Shown: positions 27,055 through 35,810 of the stretch, piece by piece | Numbering within the stretch: the stretch's first letter is position 1 | How the letters are laid out: every line of letters begins with the position of its first letter | Origin: Synechococcus sp. RS9909 | Lineage (GTDB): Bacteria; Cyanobacteriota; Cyanobacteriia; PCC-6307; Cyanobiaceae | Length of the DNA: 64,000 nt | Assembly: GCF_014279595.1 (NCBI RefSeq) | Contig: NZ_CP047943.1 | Coordinates: 2,168,422 to 2,232,421, forward strand | Reading direction: 5' to 3' | Translations under genes and position numbers: made by a program | The notes under the pieces: generated by a model | What the model saw: only the letters and a program-made list of their open reading frames with translations | The model's database searches: none | Told to the model about the DNA's origin: nothing

Positions 27055-27539
27055 AGACAACCACAAGTCTTGGCGGCAGCCTGTTGTTGATCCTGACCCT
27101 GAGTGGCTGTGGCGGGGACTCCATCCGGCCCTTGCACAGCCTGAACAGCCGTTTGGCCGAAAGCGCCGAGACCCGACGGGATCCAAGCCTGGGGCAAGGA
27201 TGGTTAGCGAGCCTGAGCAGTCGCGGCGGGCGGGAACGGCTCGAGCTGATCGACCTGCGCAACGGTCAACCGGTGCCGGTGCCGGGCCTGAATCGCGCCG
27301 ATGCCCAACCGATCAGCCTCAGCGTCAGCGGCGATGGAGAGCGTCTCGCCCTCGTGCATCAGCGCGGCGACAGCACCGAGCTGATGCTGTATCGCCGCTC
27401 TGTCGGCATCCTGCAGCGACTGGAACTGAACCCAGCCGGGGTTCCCCGCGCCGTGAGTCTGGATGGGCCCGGACGCCAGTTGGCTGTGCAGGTGAGCCGC
27501 AACGGCCGCTGGGAAGTTGATCTGATCCAACTGCCCTGA
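27051..27539 (+). CDS. TolB-like lipoprotein, second of a tandem pair
   Basis: 162 residues. A lipoprotein signal peptide with lipobox LSGC (about 17-20) precedes repeats such as SVSGDGERLALVHQRGDSTEL and a last strand WEVDLIQLP. The layout parallels the upstream gene (WRLELIDLG), so they are diverged duplicates that may assemble together. ATG at 27051 overlaps the upstream stop. Confidence 0.75.
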   Translation: MKTTTSLGGSLLLILTLSGCGGDSIRPLHSLNSRLAESAETRRDPSLGQGWLASLSSRGGRERLELIDLRNGQPVPVPGLNRADAQPISLSVSGDGERLALVHQRGDSTELMLYRRSVGILQRLELNPAGVPRAVSLDGPGRQLAVQVSRNGRWEVDLIQLP

Positions 27540-27579
27540 GCACAGCCTGGCGGGATCTGACCGCCTCTGACGGCCTCAG

Positions 27580-27777
27580 TCAGGGCACCAGGCCAGCCCA
27601 GTGCAAAAAGGTGTCGTGGCTGATCGCCTCCACGATCAAAACCGCCAGGAAGCCGATCATGGCGAACCGTCCGTTGATCCGTTCCGCATAGGCGCTCCAA
27701 CCAAAGGCAGGCACATCGGTTGTGGTGGCGCTGGTGCCGGTGTCTGCGGTTGTGGCTGAATCGCTGTTCAAGGTCAT
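27580..27777 (-). CDS. hli: High-light-inducible protein (Hlip/Scp, CAB-ELIP family)
   Basis: 65 residues. A hydrophilic Thr/Ser/Asp-rich N-terminus and one membrane helix carrying the chlorophyll-binding motif ERINGRFAMIGF. Hlips bind chlorophyll and carotenoids in the thylakoid, protect photosystem II assembly intermediates and dissipate light energy. It lies 9 bases after the stop of the ABC exporter on the same strand. Confidence 0.95.
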   Translation of the reverse strand: MTLNSDSATTADTGTSATTTDVPAFGWSAYAERINGRFAMIGFLAVLIVEAISHDTFLHWAGLVP

Positions 27778-27786
27778 CCCACCGGA

Positions 27787-29778
27787 TCAGGAACGGGTCA
27801 CGTCATAGCTGGCCGTGGGCATTATGCGCCAGTCGCCATTGCCGATCAGCTCCAGCACCGTGTCGTGAAAGCTGACCAGGGTGGGTCGGTGACCGACGCT
27901 GATGAAGGCAAGATCACGATCCAGCAACAGCTCATAGAGATGCTGCTCGGTCTTGACATCCAGGGCACTGGTGGCCTCATCGAGCACCACAAAACGCGGC
28001 GCATTGAGCAGCAGCCGACCGAAGGCCAGGCGCTGCTGTTCTCCAAGGGAAAGAATGCGTTGCCAGTCTTGCTTCACATCAAGATCGGGGTAACGACTCA
28101 CCAGCTGAGGCAGACACACCTGCTCGAGCACGGCTCGAAGCTGGTCATCGCTGAAGCGACCCTCATCGGCGGGATAGCAGAGCTGCTCGCGCAGAGAGCC
28201 CAACAACATGTAAGGCTTCTGAGGAATGAACAGCAGATCGCCGGTGGGTGGGCGCTCCACACTGCCCTGCTCGGGCGACCAGAGACCACTCACCATGCGC
28301 AACAGGGAGGTTTTGCCGCAACCGGAAGGTCCCACCACCAGCAGCTTGTCGGACTCGCCCACACTGAGGGTGAGATCACGGATGATCGGCTGCGACCCAC
28401 CCGGTGGCACGAGATCAGCGTGATCCACCAGGATTGAATCGCGCTCACTGATCCGAGCCAGACCACTGGTGGGCGCCAGCAAGCTGACCTGCTCAACCTT
28501 GGACTGGAAGCCTTCAAGGCGACTGATCCCAGCGGTGAACTGAGCCAACTCCTCGATCTGGTTGACAACAAAGAACAGGGATGACTCCACCATCCCAAAG
28601 GCGAAGTTCGCCTGAATGAAACTGCCATAATCAATCTCACCAGCGAAGTAAGGCGCCGCCAACACCAGATAAGGGAAAAAATTACTGGCATAGCCGATCG
28701 ATCGACGCATCACATCGATCACCACCCGCCAGATGATCAACAGATTGAAGTTCTGCACCACCGAGCCCAGACGGCGCTGAGACTCTTCCTGCTCCGGCTT
28801 CTCACCGGCGTAAAACGCAATCGATTCGGCATTATCGCGCACATGCACGAGGCCGTAGCGGAAGTCAGCCTCGTAACGGAGTTGATCAAAGTTGATTTTC
28901 ACAAGCTTGCGACCCGCTACCACCAGAACGGTGGTCGCAAAAGCGGCATAGGCAAACAGGGAGAAGGTGAGGGTTGTGCTGATACTCCAAAGAATCAGGA
29001 TATTGAGCGAAAACGTCAGCAGCGCATCAAAAATTCCGAGCGTGAACTGCAAGCTCTGAGCCGTGAACGCCCTTGTATCGTCGGTGATCCGCTGATCAGG
29101 ATTATCGATATCAGTGGCTTGCTCATCATTGGGATTGAGCACGTAATAAGCCCGATTGCTCATGTAATCAGCAATCAGACTGCGAGAGAGCCAGTCACGC
29201 CAGATGATGCCCAGCTTGAGGGTGAAAAAGATCTGAGACACCCTGATCGGCAGGGCCACCACAAAACAGCTGGCGTAAATAATCAGAATCCGATAGAAGC
29301 CATCCTGCTGCTTGGCCACCAACGCATTGGTGAGATCCCGAGCGATGAAACTGATGCCCGCATTGATGCCATTCACCGCGAGCAGCATCAGCACGATCAC
29401 GGCCAGGAGCAACCAGTGCAACCAGCGACGGTTGCGCAGCTGCTGGCGCATGGCCAGGAAACTGGCCGCACCGATCAGGAACAGGGCGCCGAACACCCAG
29501 CCCCACCAACCACCCCAGATGGTGCTCAGCGTTCCCAACACCCCACCGAAATACTTTTCGGTGATCACCGGTTGCAGCTGATTCAGCAGCTGCATCAAGC
29601 CGGTGAGCAGCAGCAGCACAATGCCGCCGACACAGAACAGCAACGAGACCAGCAACCAGATGAACTGGCCACCGGAAGCCTGGTCGAGCGGAAGGAAGAA
29701 AGGCTGTGCCAGGTGGCGCAGCTTGGCCAACTGGCGGCGCAACCCCTCAAAGGGGGCCGAACGGGGGGACGTCGTCAT
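27787..29778 (-). CDS. ABC exporter, fused membrane/ATPase (SbmA-BacA / ABCD type)
   Basis: 663 residues. Cytoplasmic N-terminus, then about six membrane segments (two at 40-115, others at 135-330) with the SbmA/YddA-type block WRDWLSRSLIADYMSNRAYYVL. The ATPase domain has Walker A GPSGCGKTSL, signature LSLGEQQRLAFGR and Walker B FVVLDEATSALD. The LSLGE signature and long linker are typical of the ABCD/SbmA group, which moves peptides, vitamins or fatty acyl compounds; the substrate is unknown. ATG at 29778 is chosen. The hli gene directly downstream suggests co-expression under light stress. Confidence 0.9.
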   Translation of the reverse strand: MTTSPRSAPFEGLRRQLAKLRHLAQPFFLPLDQASGGQFIWLLVSLLFCVGGIVLLLLTGLMQLLNQLQPVITEKYFGGVLGTLSTIWGGWWGWVFGALFLIGAASFLAMRQQLRNRRWLHWLLLAVIVLMLLAVNGINAGISFIARDLTNALVAKQQDGFYRILIIYASCFVVALPIRVSQIFFTLKLGIIWRDWLSRSLIADYMSNRAYYVLNPNDEQATDIDNPDQRITDDTRAFTAQSLQFTLGIFDALLTFSLNILILWSISTTLTFSLFAYAAFATTVLVVAGRKLVKINFDQLRYEADFRYGLVHVRDNAESIAFYAGEKPEQEESQRRLGSVVQNFNLLIIWRVVIDVMRRSIGYASNFFPYLVLAAPYFAGEIDYGSFIQANFAFGMVESSLFFVVNQIEELAQFTAGISRLEGFQSKVEQVSLLAPTSGLARISERDSILVDHADLVPPGGSQPIIRDLTLSVGESDKLLVVGPSGCGKTSLLRMVSGLWSPEQGSVERPPTGDLLFIPQKPYMLLGSLREQLCYPADEGRFSDDQLRAVLEQVCLPQLVSRYPDLDVKQDWQRILSLGEQQRLAFGRLLLNAPRFVVLDEATSALDVKTEQHLYELLLDRDLAFISVGHRPTLVSFHDTVLELIGNGDWRIMPTASYDVTRS

Positions 29779-29803
29779 GACGACATTCTCACGGAGCCTG
29801 AGC

Positions 29804-30145
29804 TCAGCCGGGAGGCCAGGCCAGGGGACGGCCACCGATCACGTGCACATGGAGATGAAACACGGTCTGGCCAGCCTCGGCGCCGCTGTTGATCACCGTG
29901 CGCCAGTCCTCCAGGCCCTCCTGCTTGGCCACCTTGGCCGCCACGAGCAACAGGTGCCCGAGCAGGGCGGCATCGCTCTCGGTCGCCTCGCGCAGGCTCT
30001 CGATCGGTTGACGCGGAATCACGAGCACATGCACCGGCGCCTGGGGCGCGATATCGCGGAAGGCCAGGCAATGGTCGTCGCCATACACCTCATCGCAGGG
30101 AATCTCGCCCCGCAGGATCCGGGCAAAAATCGTGTCCTCAGCCAT
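29804..30145 (-). CDS. HIT-family nucleotide-binding protein
   Basis: 113 residues. IFARILRGEIPCDEVYGDD is the usual HIT start, and the catalytic histidine triad reads HLHVHVIGG at the C-terminus. HIT proteins hydrolyse nucleoside phosphoramidates or dinucleoside polyphosphates. ATG at 30145 (MAEDTIFARIL) is preferred over the longer open frame. It lies 25 bases upstream of the ABC exporter on the same strand and is divergent from comM. Confidence 0.92.
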   Translation of the reverse strand: MAEDTIFARILRGEIPCDEVYGDDHCLAFRDIAPQAPVHVLVIPRQPIESLREATESDAALLGHLLLVAAKVAKQEGLEDWRTVINSGAEAGQTVFHLHVHVIGGRPLAWPPG

Positions 30146-30246
30146 GGTGTTGCGGTGACATGGGGTGGGATTGAGATGGTGTTGCGACGGCTCAGGGCAG
30201 GGGGTGTGACAGGCGGGGCATCCAATCCCTGCACCGCTTTCCCTCA

Positions 30247-31782
30247 ATGCTGGCACGCTGCCTGAGCGCATCCATCGTCGGCCTCGACGCCCGTCCAGTG
30301 ACCGTGGAGGTGGATCTGGCGCCAGGCCTGCCGGGCCTGCAGCTGGTGGGGTTACCTGATGCGGCGATTCAGGAATCCCGCGAACGGGTGCGCGCTGCAC
30401 TGCGCAACAGCGGCTTCCGGGGCCCTCTGGTGCGCGTGGTGGTGAATCTGGCGCCGGCGGATCTACGCAAGGAGGGACCGGCCTTCGACCTGCCGATCGC
30501 CCTGGCTCTGCTCGTGTCCAGCGGCCAACTCGATGCCCCCCTGCTGCACAACCTCTGGTGCGCCGGCGAGTTAGGCCTCGATGGCAGCCTGAGGCCCTGC
30601 CGGGGCATCCTCGCTGTGGCCAGCCTTGCCGCCACCCGGGGAGCCAGAGCCCTGGTGGTGCCAGCAGCGAACGCGGCAGAAGCGGCCCTGGTGCCAGGTT
30701 TGCGGTTGCTGTGTGCCGAGTCGTTGGCCAACACCGTGGCCATGCTCAGGGGCGAGCAGCCCTGGCACGATCGACCACAACCGCTGCAGGTGCCCGGTGT
30801 GCAGCCAGCTCCAGCGGCTACACCCGCTCCGGTGGTTGGCCAGGCTGTGGCTCAGCACGCCCTGGCCCTCGCGGCCGCCGGGGGCCATCACCTCCTGATG
30901 GTGGGGCCGCCGGGGTGCGGCAAGACGCTGCTGGCTCGCCACCTGCCCCAGCTGCTCCCCCCTCTGACGGAGCAGGAATCGCTCGAGATCACGCGCCTGC
31001 ACTCGATTGCAGGGGTGCTGCCGGAACCGATCACTCTGTTGCAGCGTCGACCGTTCCGCGCTCCCCACCACAGCTGCTCCGTGGCCGCGCTGCTCGGGGG
31101 CGGCAGCAATCCGAAACCAGGGGAATTGAGCCTCGCCCATGGTGGCGTGCTGTTTCTTGATGAACTGGCCGAATTCCCGCGGGCCCTGCTCGATCAGCTG
31201 CGCCAACCGATCGAAGAGGGTGTGCTGTGGCTGAGCCGCGCCCGACTGAAATGCGCGTTTCCCTGCCGGCTGACCCTGGTGGCGGCCACCAACCCCTGTC
31301 CATGCGGCTGGGATGGTGATGCCGCCCACCCCTGCCGCTGCCGCCCCACGGAGCGGCAGCGCTACTGGAACCGCCTGTCGGGCCCACTGCTCGACCGACT
31401 CGATCTGCAACTGAGGCTGCATCGCCTCCCCGCTCGGGATCTGCGACGCAGCCTGGACATGCCGGAGCCTGAAGACTCGGAGGTGCTGCAGCCGGAGAGA
31501 ATCCAACGGGCCCGGCAACGCATGCAGCAGCGCAATCCTGCGGGCTGTCTCAACAGCAGCCTGAGTAGCGCAGCACTCGGGCGCATCGGCCAACTCTCCA
31601 CGCAGGCCGTGGAGTGCTGGGAACAGATCGTGAGCCAACGCCAACTCTCCGCCCGCAGCGGCTTACGTCTGCTGCGGGTGGCCCGAACCCTCGCCGACCT
31701 CGAAGACAAAGACGCTGTGGGCAAGGGCCACCTTGCGGAAGCCCTCTGCTTCCGCAGTTTTGATCAGTTGATCAAGACCTGA
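30247..31782 (+). CDS. comM: Mg-chelatase-like AAA+ ATPase ComM/YifB
   Basis: 511 residues. The N-terminal ChlI-fold/Lon-protease-like domain (about 1-165: VEVDLAPGLPGLQLVGLPDAAIQESRERV) is followed by the AAA+ core: Walker A GPPGCGKTLL, Walker B LFLDELAEF, and RPFRAPHHSCS. The C-terminal lid completes it. ComM is a bidirectional DNA helicase that extends branch migration during natural transformation. A Cys-rich stretch (NPCPCGWDGDAAHPCRC) is family-typical. Confidence 0.93.
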   Translation: MLARCLSASIVGLDARPVTVEVDLAPGLPGLQLVGLPDAAIQESRERVRAALRNSGFRGPLVRVVVNLAPADLRKEGPAFDLPIALALLVSSGQLDAPLLHNLWCAGELGLDGSLRPCRGILAVASLAATRGARALVVPAANAAEAALVPGLRLLCAESLANTVAMLRGEQPWHDRPQPLQVPGVQPAPAATPAPVVGQAVAQHALALAAAGGHHLLMVGPPGCGKTLLARHLPQLLPPLTEQESLEITRLHSIAGVLPEPITLLQRRPFRAPHHSCSVAALLGGGSNPKPGELSLAHGGVLFLDELAEFPRALLDQLRQPIEEGVLWLSRARLKCAFPCRLTLVAATNPCPCGWDGDAAHPCRCRPTERQRYWNRLSGPLLDRLDLQLRLHRLPARDLRRSLDMPEPEDSEVLQPERIQRARQRMQQRNPAGCLNSSLSSAALGRIGQLSTQAVECWEQIVSQRQLSARSGLRLLRVARTLADLEDKDAVGKGHLAEALCFRSFDQLIKT

Positions 31783-31787
31783 AGGCC

Positions 31788-31925
31788 TTAACGCTTAGGA
31801 GCGTCGCGATAGGGCTGGGCGCCGATCGGGGGAGGCTGATGCTGCTTCTCCTCCCGGGGATTCCCCAGAGCATGCGAGAGGCTGTCGCCGAACCAATGGC
31901 GTAGGCCTTTGAGTGTGAAATCCAT
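31788..31925 (-). CDS. Small conserved protein (45 aa) with strong ribosome-binding site
   Basis: The frame reads MDFTLKGLRHWFGDSLSHAL and continues to a Pro-rich basic end (PYRDAPKR). An ideal GGAGGTGATC Shine-Dalgarno abuts the ATG, which is unusual for this genome and supports translation. Just upstream a CAGACT/AGTCTG hairpin precedes the SD. An amphipathic N-terminal helix is followed by a disordered tail. It is too small for a fold assignment; similar small proteins may exist in related picocyanobacteria. Converges with comM, 5 bases apart. Confidence 0.6.
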   Translation of the reverse strand: MDFTLKGLRHWFGDSLSHALGNPREEKQHQPPPIGAQPYRDAPKR

Positions 31926-32031
31926 GATCACCTCCCAGACTGCGTAGCTTCAGTCTGGAAGTTTTGTCAGCGGACGCCAACAGGTGATCATGCGCATTTC
32001 CGACCGCCGCAAGCCTTGCATTCAGGCTTGA

Positions 32032-32202
32032 TCAGCGACGGCGGCGACGCTGCTGTGCCTTGCGCTTGTACTTCTCAATCGGGGTCTCGTGATGACGCAG
32101 ACGCTTGAGGTCGGCAAAGATTCCGGCCTTGGACACCTGACGCTTGAAGCGACGCAGCGCTGATTCGATGCCTTCGTTTTCTCCGACCGTGACCTGAGTC
32201 AT
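32032..32202 (-). CDS. rpsU: 30S ribosomal protein S21
   Basis: 56 residues, start [20 protein letters not shown], end in a poly-Arg run ([10 protein letters not shown]). S21 binds the 30S head and helps initiation. The basic tail and the E-x-x-LRRFKRQ helix are family markers. The ATG at 32202 is in the expected place; the open frame upstream is not S21. Confidence 0.97.
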   Translation of the reverse strand: MTQVTVGENEGIESALRRFKRQVSKAGIFADLKRLRHHETPIEKYKRKAQQRRRRR

Positions 32203-32251
32203 GCAATAAGCAAGGTTGTCCAGCCAATCAATGTAGCAACCAGCCGGAGGT

Positions 32252-32869
32252 TCACGGATTGGCTGGCGGCATGGGTTCAGCAGCCGCCGGGGCTGGCTCA
32301 GCGTCGGCACCGGGCCAGGACTCGCGGTAGACATACAGATGGCCAAGGGTTTTCTTGCCGTACTGACGACGACGCAACGACCAGCCCGGCTCCATCACCA
32401 GTTGCAGGAAGTCGCTGCCGGGGCCACCGGTACGGGCGATCAACAGGGTGGGCTGGGAGGGATCACGGGTGGGCACCGCCAACAGCTCCACATCGGAGCC
32501 CGTCTTCACCACCGACAACCGATATCGGGTTCCCAGGTCATCAGCGCCGATCCGCAGGGAGTAGCCGTTGCCATCGATGTAGCGGTTGCAGATTCCCGTG
32601 AAGTCAAAGGTGGCCAGCAGCGGATCCACCACGGCAGGCGAAGAGCCGGAGACGGCGTAACAGGGTCGTTTGCTGCTGCGCTGCTCGTAGATGTTGAGCT
32701 GCGCCGATTCCCCCTTGCCGATCGGGGCGGCCACCAGGATGAAGCGGGTCTCCTCCACGGGAACGGCCGTGAACAACGATCCCTGCGCCCGCACCGATGG
32801 GCTGGCGACCATCGCCAGAGAACCGGCGGCCAAAGCGGAAGCGAGGGCTGTGGAGAAAAAACGGACCAT
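32252..32869 (-). CDS. DUF3747-type exported protein
   Basis: 205 residues with a signal peptide ([23 protein letters not shown], cleavage near VRAQG). A single beta-rich domain ([62 protein letters not shown]) matches the cyanobacterial DUF3747 group; the two Cys may form a disulfide. A Pro/Ala tail ends the protein. Role unknown; periplasmic or cell-wall location is inferred. Confidence 0.8.
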   Translation of the reverse strand: MVRFFSTALASALAAGSLAMVASPSVRAQGSLFTAVPVEETRFILVAAPIGKGESAQLNIYEQRSSKRPCYAVSGSSPAVVDPLLATFDFTGICNRYIDGNGYSLRIGADDLGTRYRLSVVKTGSDVELLAVPTRDPSQPTLLIARTGGPGSDFLQLVMEPGWSLRRRQYGKKTLGHLYVYRESWPGADAEPAPAAAEPMPPANP

Positions 32870-32934
32870 CCGGTAGGGGAAGGAACTGGACTGGACCGGA
32901 TCGTAAAAGTCAGGGCAAGAAAGAGCGATGCCGC

Positions 32935-33132
32935 TCAGGCCGGTTTGTTGAGACGAATCGCAACCAGAAGGGAGCCCACGGTGGCTGGAGCGCTGACGCC
33001 CAGAATCCAACCGGTGGTGACCTGACCCAGCTCCGGGTTGCCATAGGCCAGCTCGAACACCGATCCGGTGGCGGCGATGCCCAGCACACAGGCCAGGGCG
33101 AGAAAAACGCCGGCAAGAGGTTTCATCGGCAT
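32935..33132 (-). CDS. Small two-helix membrane protein downstream of def
   Basis: 65 residues (or 63 from the ATG at 33126). Two hydrophobic helices (LAGVFLALACVLGIAATGSVFEL and VTTGWILGVSAPATVGSLLVAI) enclose a short loop YGNPELGQ. The ATG lies 3 bases after the def stop, so it is likely co-transcribed with def. Family not recognised. Confidence 0.7.
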   Translation of the reverse strand: MPMKPLAGVFLALACVLGIAATGSVFELAYGNPELGQVTTGWILGVSAPATVGSLLVAIRLNKPA

Positions 33133-33135
33133 GAC

Positions 33136-33741
33136 TCAGGCCAGCGGGCGAACATCAACAGCCTTGAACCCATGCTCGTTGAGCTCCCGGTTGCGATTGC
33201 CTTCATCGGTGACGCGATCCACGAACAGCACCCCCTTGAGATGGTCCATCTCGTGCTGAATGCAGCGGGCCATCAAGCCATCGGCCTTCATGGTGCGGGG
33301 GCGGCCCATTTCATCCCGGTAGCTGAGCTGGATGGCGCTGGGACGCACCACATCCAGGTACACCCCGGGGATACTGAGGCAACCCTCTTCATAGGTGTCG
33401 ACGGAGGCACTGGCGCTGGTGATCTCAGGGTTGATCAGCACCAGCGGAGGCGCAGCGGCATTTTCGATATCCAGATCGATCACCAGCAGCTGTTTGTGCA
33501 CACCCACCTGCGGCGCGGCCAGGCCGATGCCCCGGGCGGTGTACATGCTGCGCAGCATGTCGCGGGCCAGATCCCGAACCGCTGCATCCACCTTGCTGAT
33601 GCGCTTGGCAGGTTGACGCAGCACCCGATCGCCAAGGGTGTGGATCTCAAGCGGAGGCACGTCCAGAGGTTCCTTGGTCACCGCGACGGCAGTGCCACTG
33701 CGTTCGGCTGTCCGGGCCAGCTGGGCGAAGCTTCGAGCCAA
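33136..33741 (-). CDS. def: Peptide deformylase
   Basis: 201 residues. All three deformylase motifs are present: GIGLAAPQVG, EEGCLSIPG and QHEMDHLKG (metal ligands Cys and the two His). The enzyme removes the formyl group from nascent proteins. An N-terminal extension of about 25 residues precedes the catalytic domain. Confidence 0.97.
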   Translation of the reverse strand: MARSFAQLARTAERSGTAVAVTKEPLDVPPLEIHTLGDRVLRQPAKRISKVDAAVRDLARDMLRSMYTARGIGLAAPQVGVHKQLLVIDLDIENAAAPPLVLINPEITSASASVDTYEEGCLSIPGVYLDVVRPSAIQLSYRDEMGRPRTMKADGLMARCIQHEMDHLKGVLFVDRVTDEGNRNRELNEHGFKAVDVRPLA

Positions 33742-33833
33742 GATTCCGTTCTCCGCGGGTCGTGAGCGTGGCTTGATCTTAGGCAGCTCAGCCGGTCAGC
33801 CTCAGGGCTAAAGCCGCCACCGCAGCGCCCGCC

Positions 33834-35810
33834 ATGCCCACCCCCCTGGCCGCCCGGATCGCCCTGGGCCGATCACCGGTTCTGCGGGAGCCCCGCCTGA
33901 TCGGCGACTGGGTGCTCTGGCTCGAGCAACGCCCCCAGGACAGGGGGCGCACCACCGCCCTGATCCGCCGCTGGGGTGCCGATCCCCAGGCCATGCAGGA
34001 ACTGACACCAGCGCCGATCAACCTGCGCAGCCGCGTGCACGATTACGGCGGCGGCGTTCTGGCCGCATCCAGCGATGGCGATCAGTTGCTGCTGGTGTGG
34101 ATCGATGATCAGGACGGCTGTCTGTGGAGCCAGAGCTGGTGCGGCCTGACCGCAGCGGAGGCCATGACCCTGACCGCCCTGGGGCCAGCCCGCCGTCTCA
34201 GTCGGCCCGGCGCCGTGCTGGCCGATGGTCAGATCGATGCCGGCCGCCGGCGCTGGCTGGGGATCGGCGAACGAGATGGTCGGGACTGGCTGGTGAGCGT
34301 CGCTCTCGATGCCGAGGAGCAGGAACCGGAGGTGGTGCACCAAGCGCAGGATTTCGCGGGCTACGCCTGCTTGAGCCCGGGCGGTGATCGCCTCGCCTGG
34401 GTGGAATGGCAGCAACCGGCCATGCCGTGGGACGCCAGCCAGCTCTGGGTCTCGGAGCTCGATAGCGAAGGCCGGATCATCGAGCCGGTCCTGATGGCGG
34501 GAAGCCGCAGCGACGCTGGTGGGCAGCCTGTGTCGGTGTTTCAACCGCTGTGGCTCCCGGATGGACGGCTGGTGGTGAGCGACGACAGCAGCGGTTGGTG
34601 GAATCTGATCCACACAGAACCAACGCCGGATCTGCACGCACCGCAATGGCAGCGACCCTGGCCGATGCGGGCGGAGACCGCCATGCCCCAGTGGGTGTAT
34701 GGCATGCGCACCACCGCCTGGGATGGGGAGCAGCTGCTGGCCACGGTCTGCAGCGAGGGGACGTGGGCTCTGAAACGACTGGACGACAACGGTGAGGTGG
34801 GCACCATCGCGCAACCGTTCGACGACCTGGCCGGCCTGCAGGCCCATGAGGGACGGGCCGTGGCGATTGCCAGCAACAGCCGCACGGGGCAAGGATTGCT
34901 GGAACTTGATCTGGCCAGCGGCCACTGGCGCCACCTGCCGGCGATGGAGGCGGTGCTGCCCGCTGAGGCGATCAGCGTGGCCAAGCCGCTGTGGTTCAAC
35001 GGGGCCGGCGGTGAACGCACCCATGCCTGGTACTACCCACCCAGCACGAGCACCGACGGCGCGGCTCCCCTGCTCGTGAAGAGCCACAGCGGCCCCACCG
35101 CCATGGCCCGCCGCGGCCTCAGCCTGGGCATCCAGTTCTGGACGTCACGCGGCTGGGGCGTGGTGGATGTGAACTACGGCGGCTCCACCGGATTTGGACG
35201 CGCCTACCGGGAGCGGCTGAAGGGAGGCTGGGGCGTGGTGGATGTGGAAGACTGCGCCGCCGCCGCTCGGGCCCTGATCGCCTCCGGTGCAGCCCATCCC
35301 GATCAGATCGCGATCGAAGGCGGCAGTGCCGGCGGCTACACCACCCTGGCCTGTCTCTGCTTCACCGAGGTGTTCGGCGTGGGGGCCTGCCGTTATGCCG
35401 TAAGCGACCTCAATGCCATGGCCAGCGACACGCATCGCTTCGAAGCGCGCTATCTCGATGGTCTGGTGGGTACCTGGCCAGAGGAGCGGAGCCGTTATGA
35501 CGCCCGCTCACCCCTGCAACACGCCGAACAGATCCGCTGCCCGGTGATCTTCTTCCAGGGTTTGAAGGATCGGGTGGTGCCACCGGAGCAGACGGAGCGC
35601 ATGGCAGCGGCGCTGCGAGCCAATGGGGTGCCGGTGGAGGTGCACACCTTCGCGGCGGAGGGGCATGGCTTCCGCGACAGCCAGGTGCAGATCGACGTGC
35701 TGGACGCAACGGAACGGTTCTTCCGCACCCATCTCAGGCTTCCGGATCCGTCTGGCCGTAGTGCAAACCGCGGAACTGAGCATGCACCGCCGCCATCTGG
35801 GCGGCCGTGA
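33834..35810 (+). CDS. Prolyl-oligopeptidase-family serine peptidase (S9C-like)
   Basis: 658 residues. The N-terminal beta-propeller (about 1-390) with TolB/WD-type repeats is followed by an alpha/beta hydrolase domain. The catalytic Ser is in GGSAGGY at about 497, Asp in GLKDRVVPP, and His in AEGHGF near 630. The oxyanion tyrosine region reads VDVNYGGSTGFGRAYRE. Cytoplasmic, no signal peptide. Likely an acylaminoacyl- or dipeptidyl-type peptidase. Its last 77 bases overlap the end of mtnB on the other strand. Confidence 0.92.
   Translation: MPTPLAARIALGRSPVLREPRLIGDWVLWLEQRPQDRGRTTALIRRWGADPQAMQELTPAPINLRSRVHDYGGGVLAASSDGDQLLLVWIDDQDGCLWSQSWCGLTAAEAMTLTALGPARRLSRPGAVLADGQIDAGRRRWLGIGERDGRDWLVSVALDAEEQEPEVVHQAQDFAGYACLSPGGDRLAWVEWQQPAMPWDASQLWVSELDSEGRIIEPVLMAGSRSDAGGQPVSVFQPLWLPDGRLVVSDDSSGWWNLIHTEPTPDLHAPQWQRPWPMRAETAMPQWVYGMRTTAWDGEQLLATVCSEGTWALKRLDDNGEVGTIAQPFDDLAGLQAHEGRAVAIASNSRTGQGLLELDLASGHWRHLPAMEAVLPAEAISVAKPLWFNGAGGERTHAWYYPPSTSTDGAAPLLVKSHSGPTAMARRGLSLGIQFWTSRGWGVVDVNYGGSTGFGRAYRERLKGGWGVVDVEDCAAAARALIASGAAHPDQIAIEGGSAGGYTTLACLCFTEVFGVGACRYAVSDLNAMASDTHRFEARYLDGLVGTWPEERSRYDARSPLQHAEQIRCPVIFFQGLKDRVVPPEQTERMAAALRANGVPVEVHTFAAEGHGFRDSQVQIDVLDATERFFRTHLRLPDPSGRSANRGTEHAPPPSGRP

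Noticed and set aside
32010-32030. CAAGCC/GGCTTG hairpin after rpsU as a terminator
   Set aside because: The stem is only 6 bp and no T-run follows on the minus strand, so I did not list it.
31990-32031. 13-codon frame MRISDRRKPCIQA with an AGGTGATC ribosome-binding site
   Set aside because: Too short to support, and its apparent SD is half of an inverted repeat with the neighbouring gene start.
33873-35087. 404-codon frame antisense to the S9 peptidase
   Set aside because: Low-complexity shadow; the plus-strand gene has a complete Ser-Asp-His triad.
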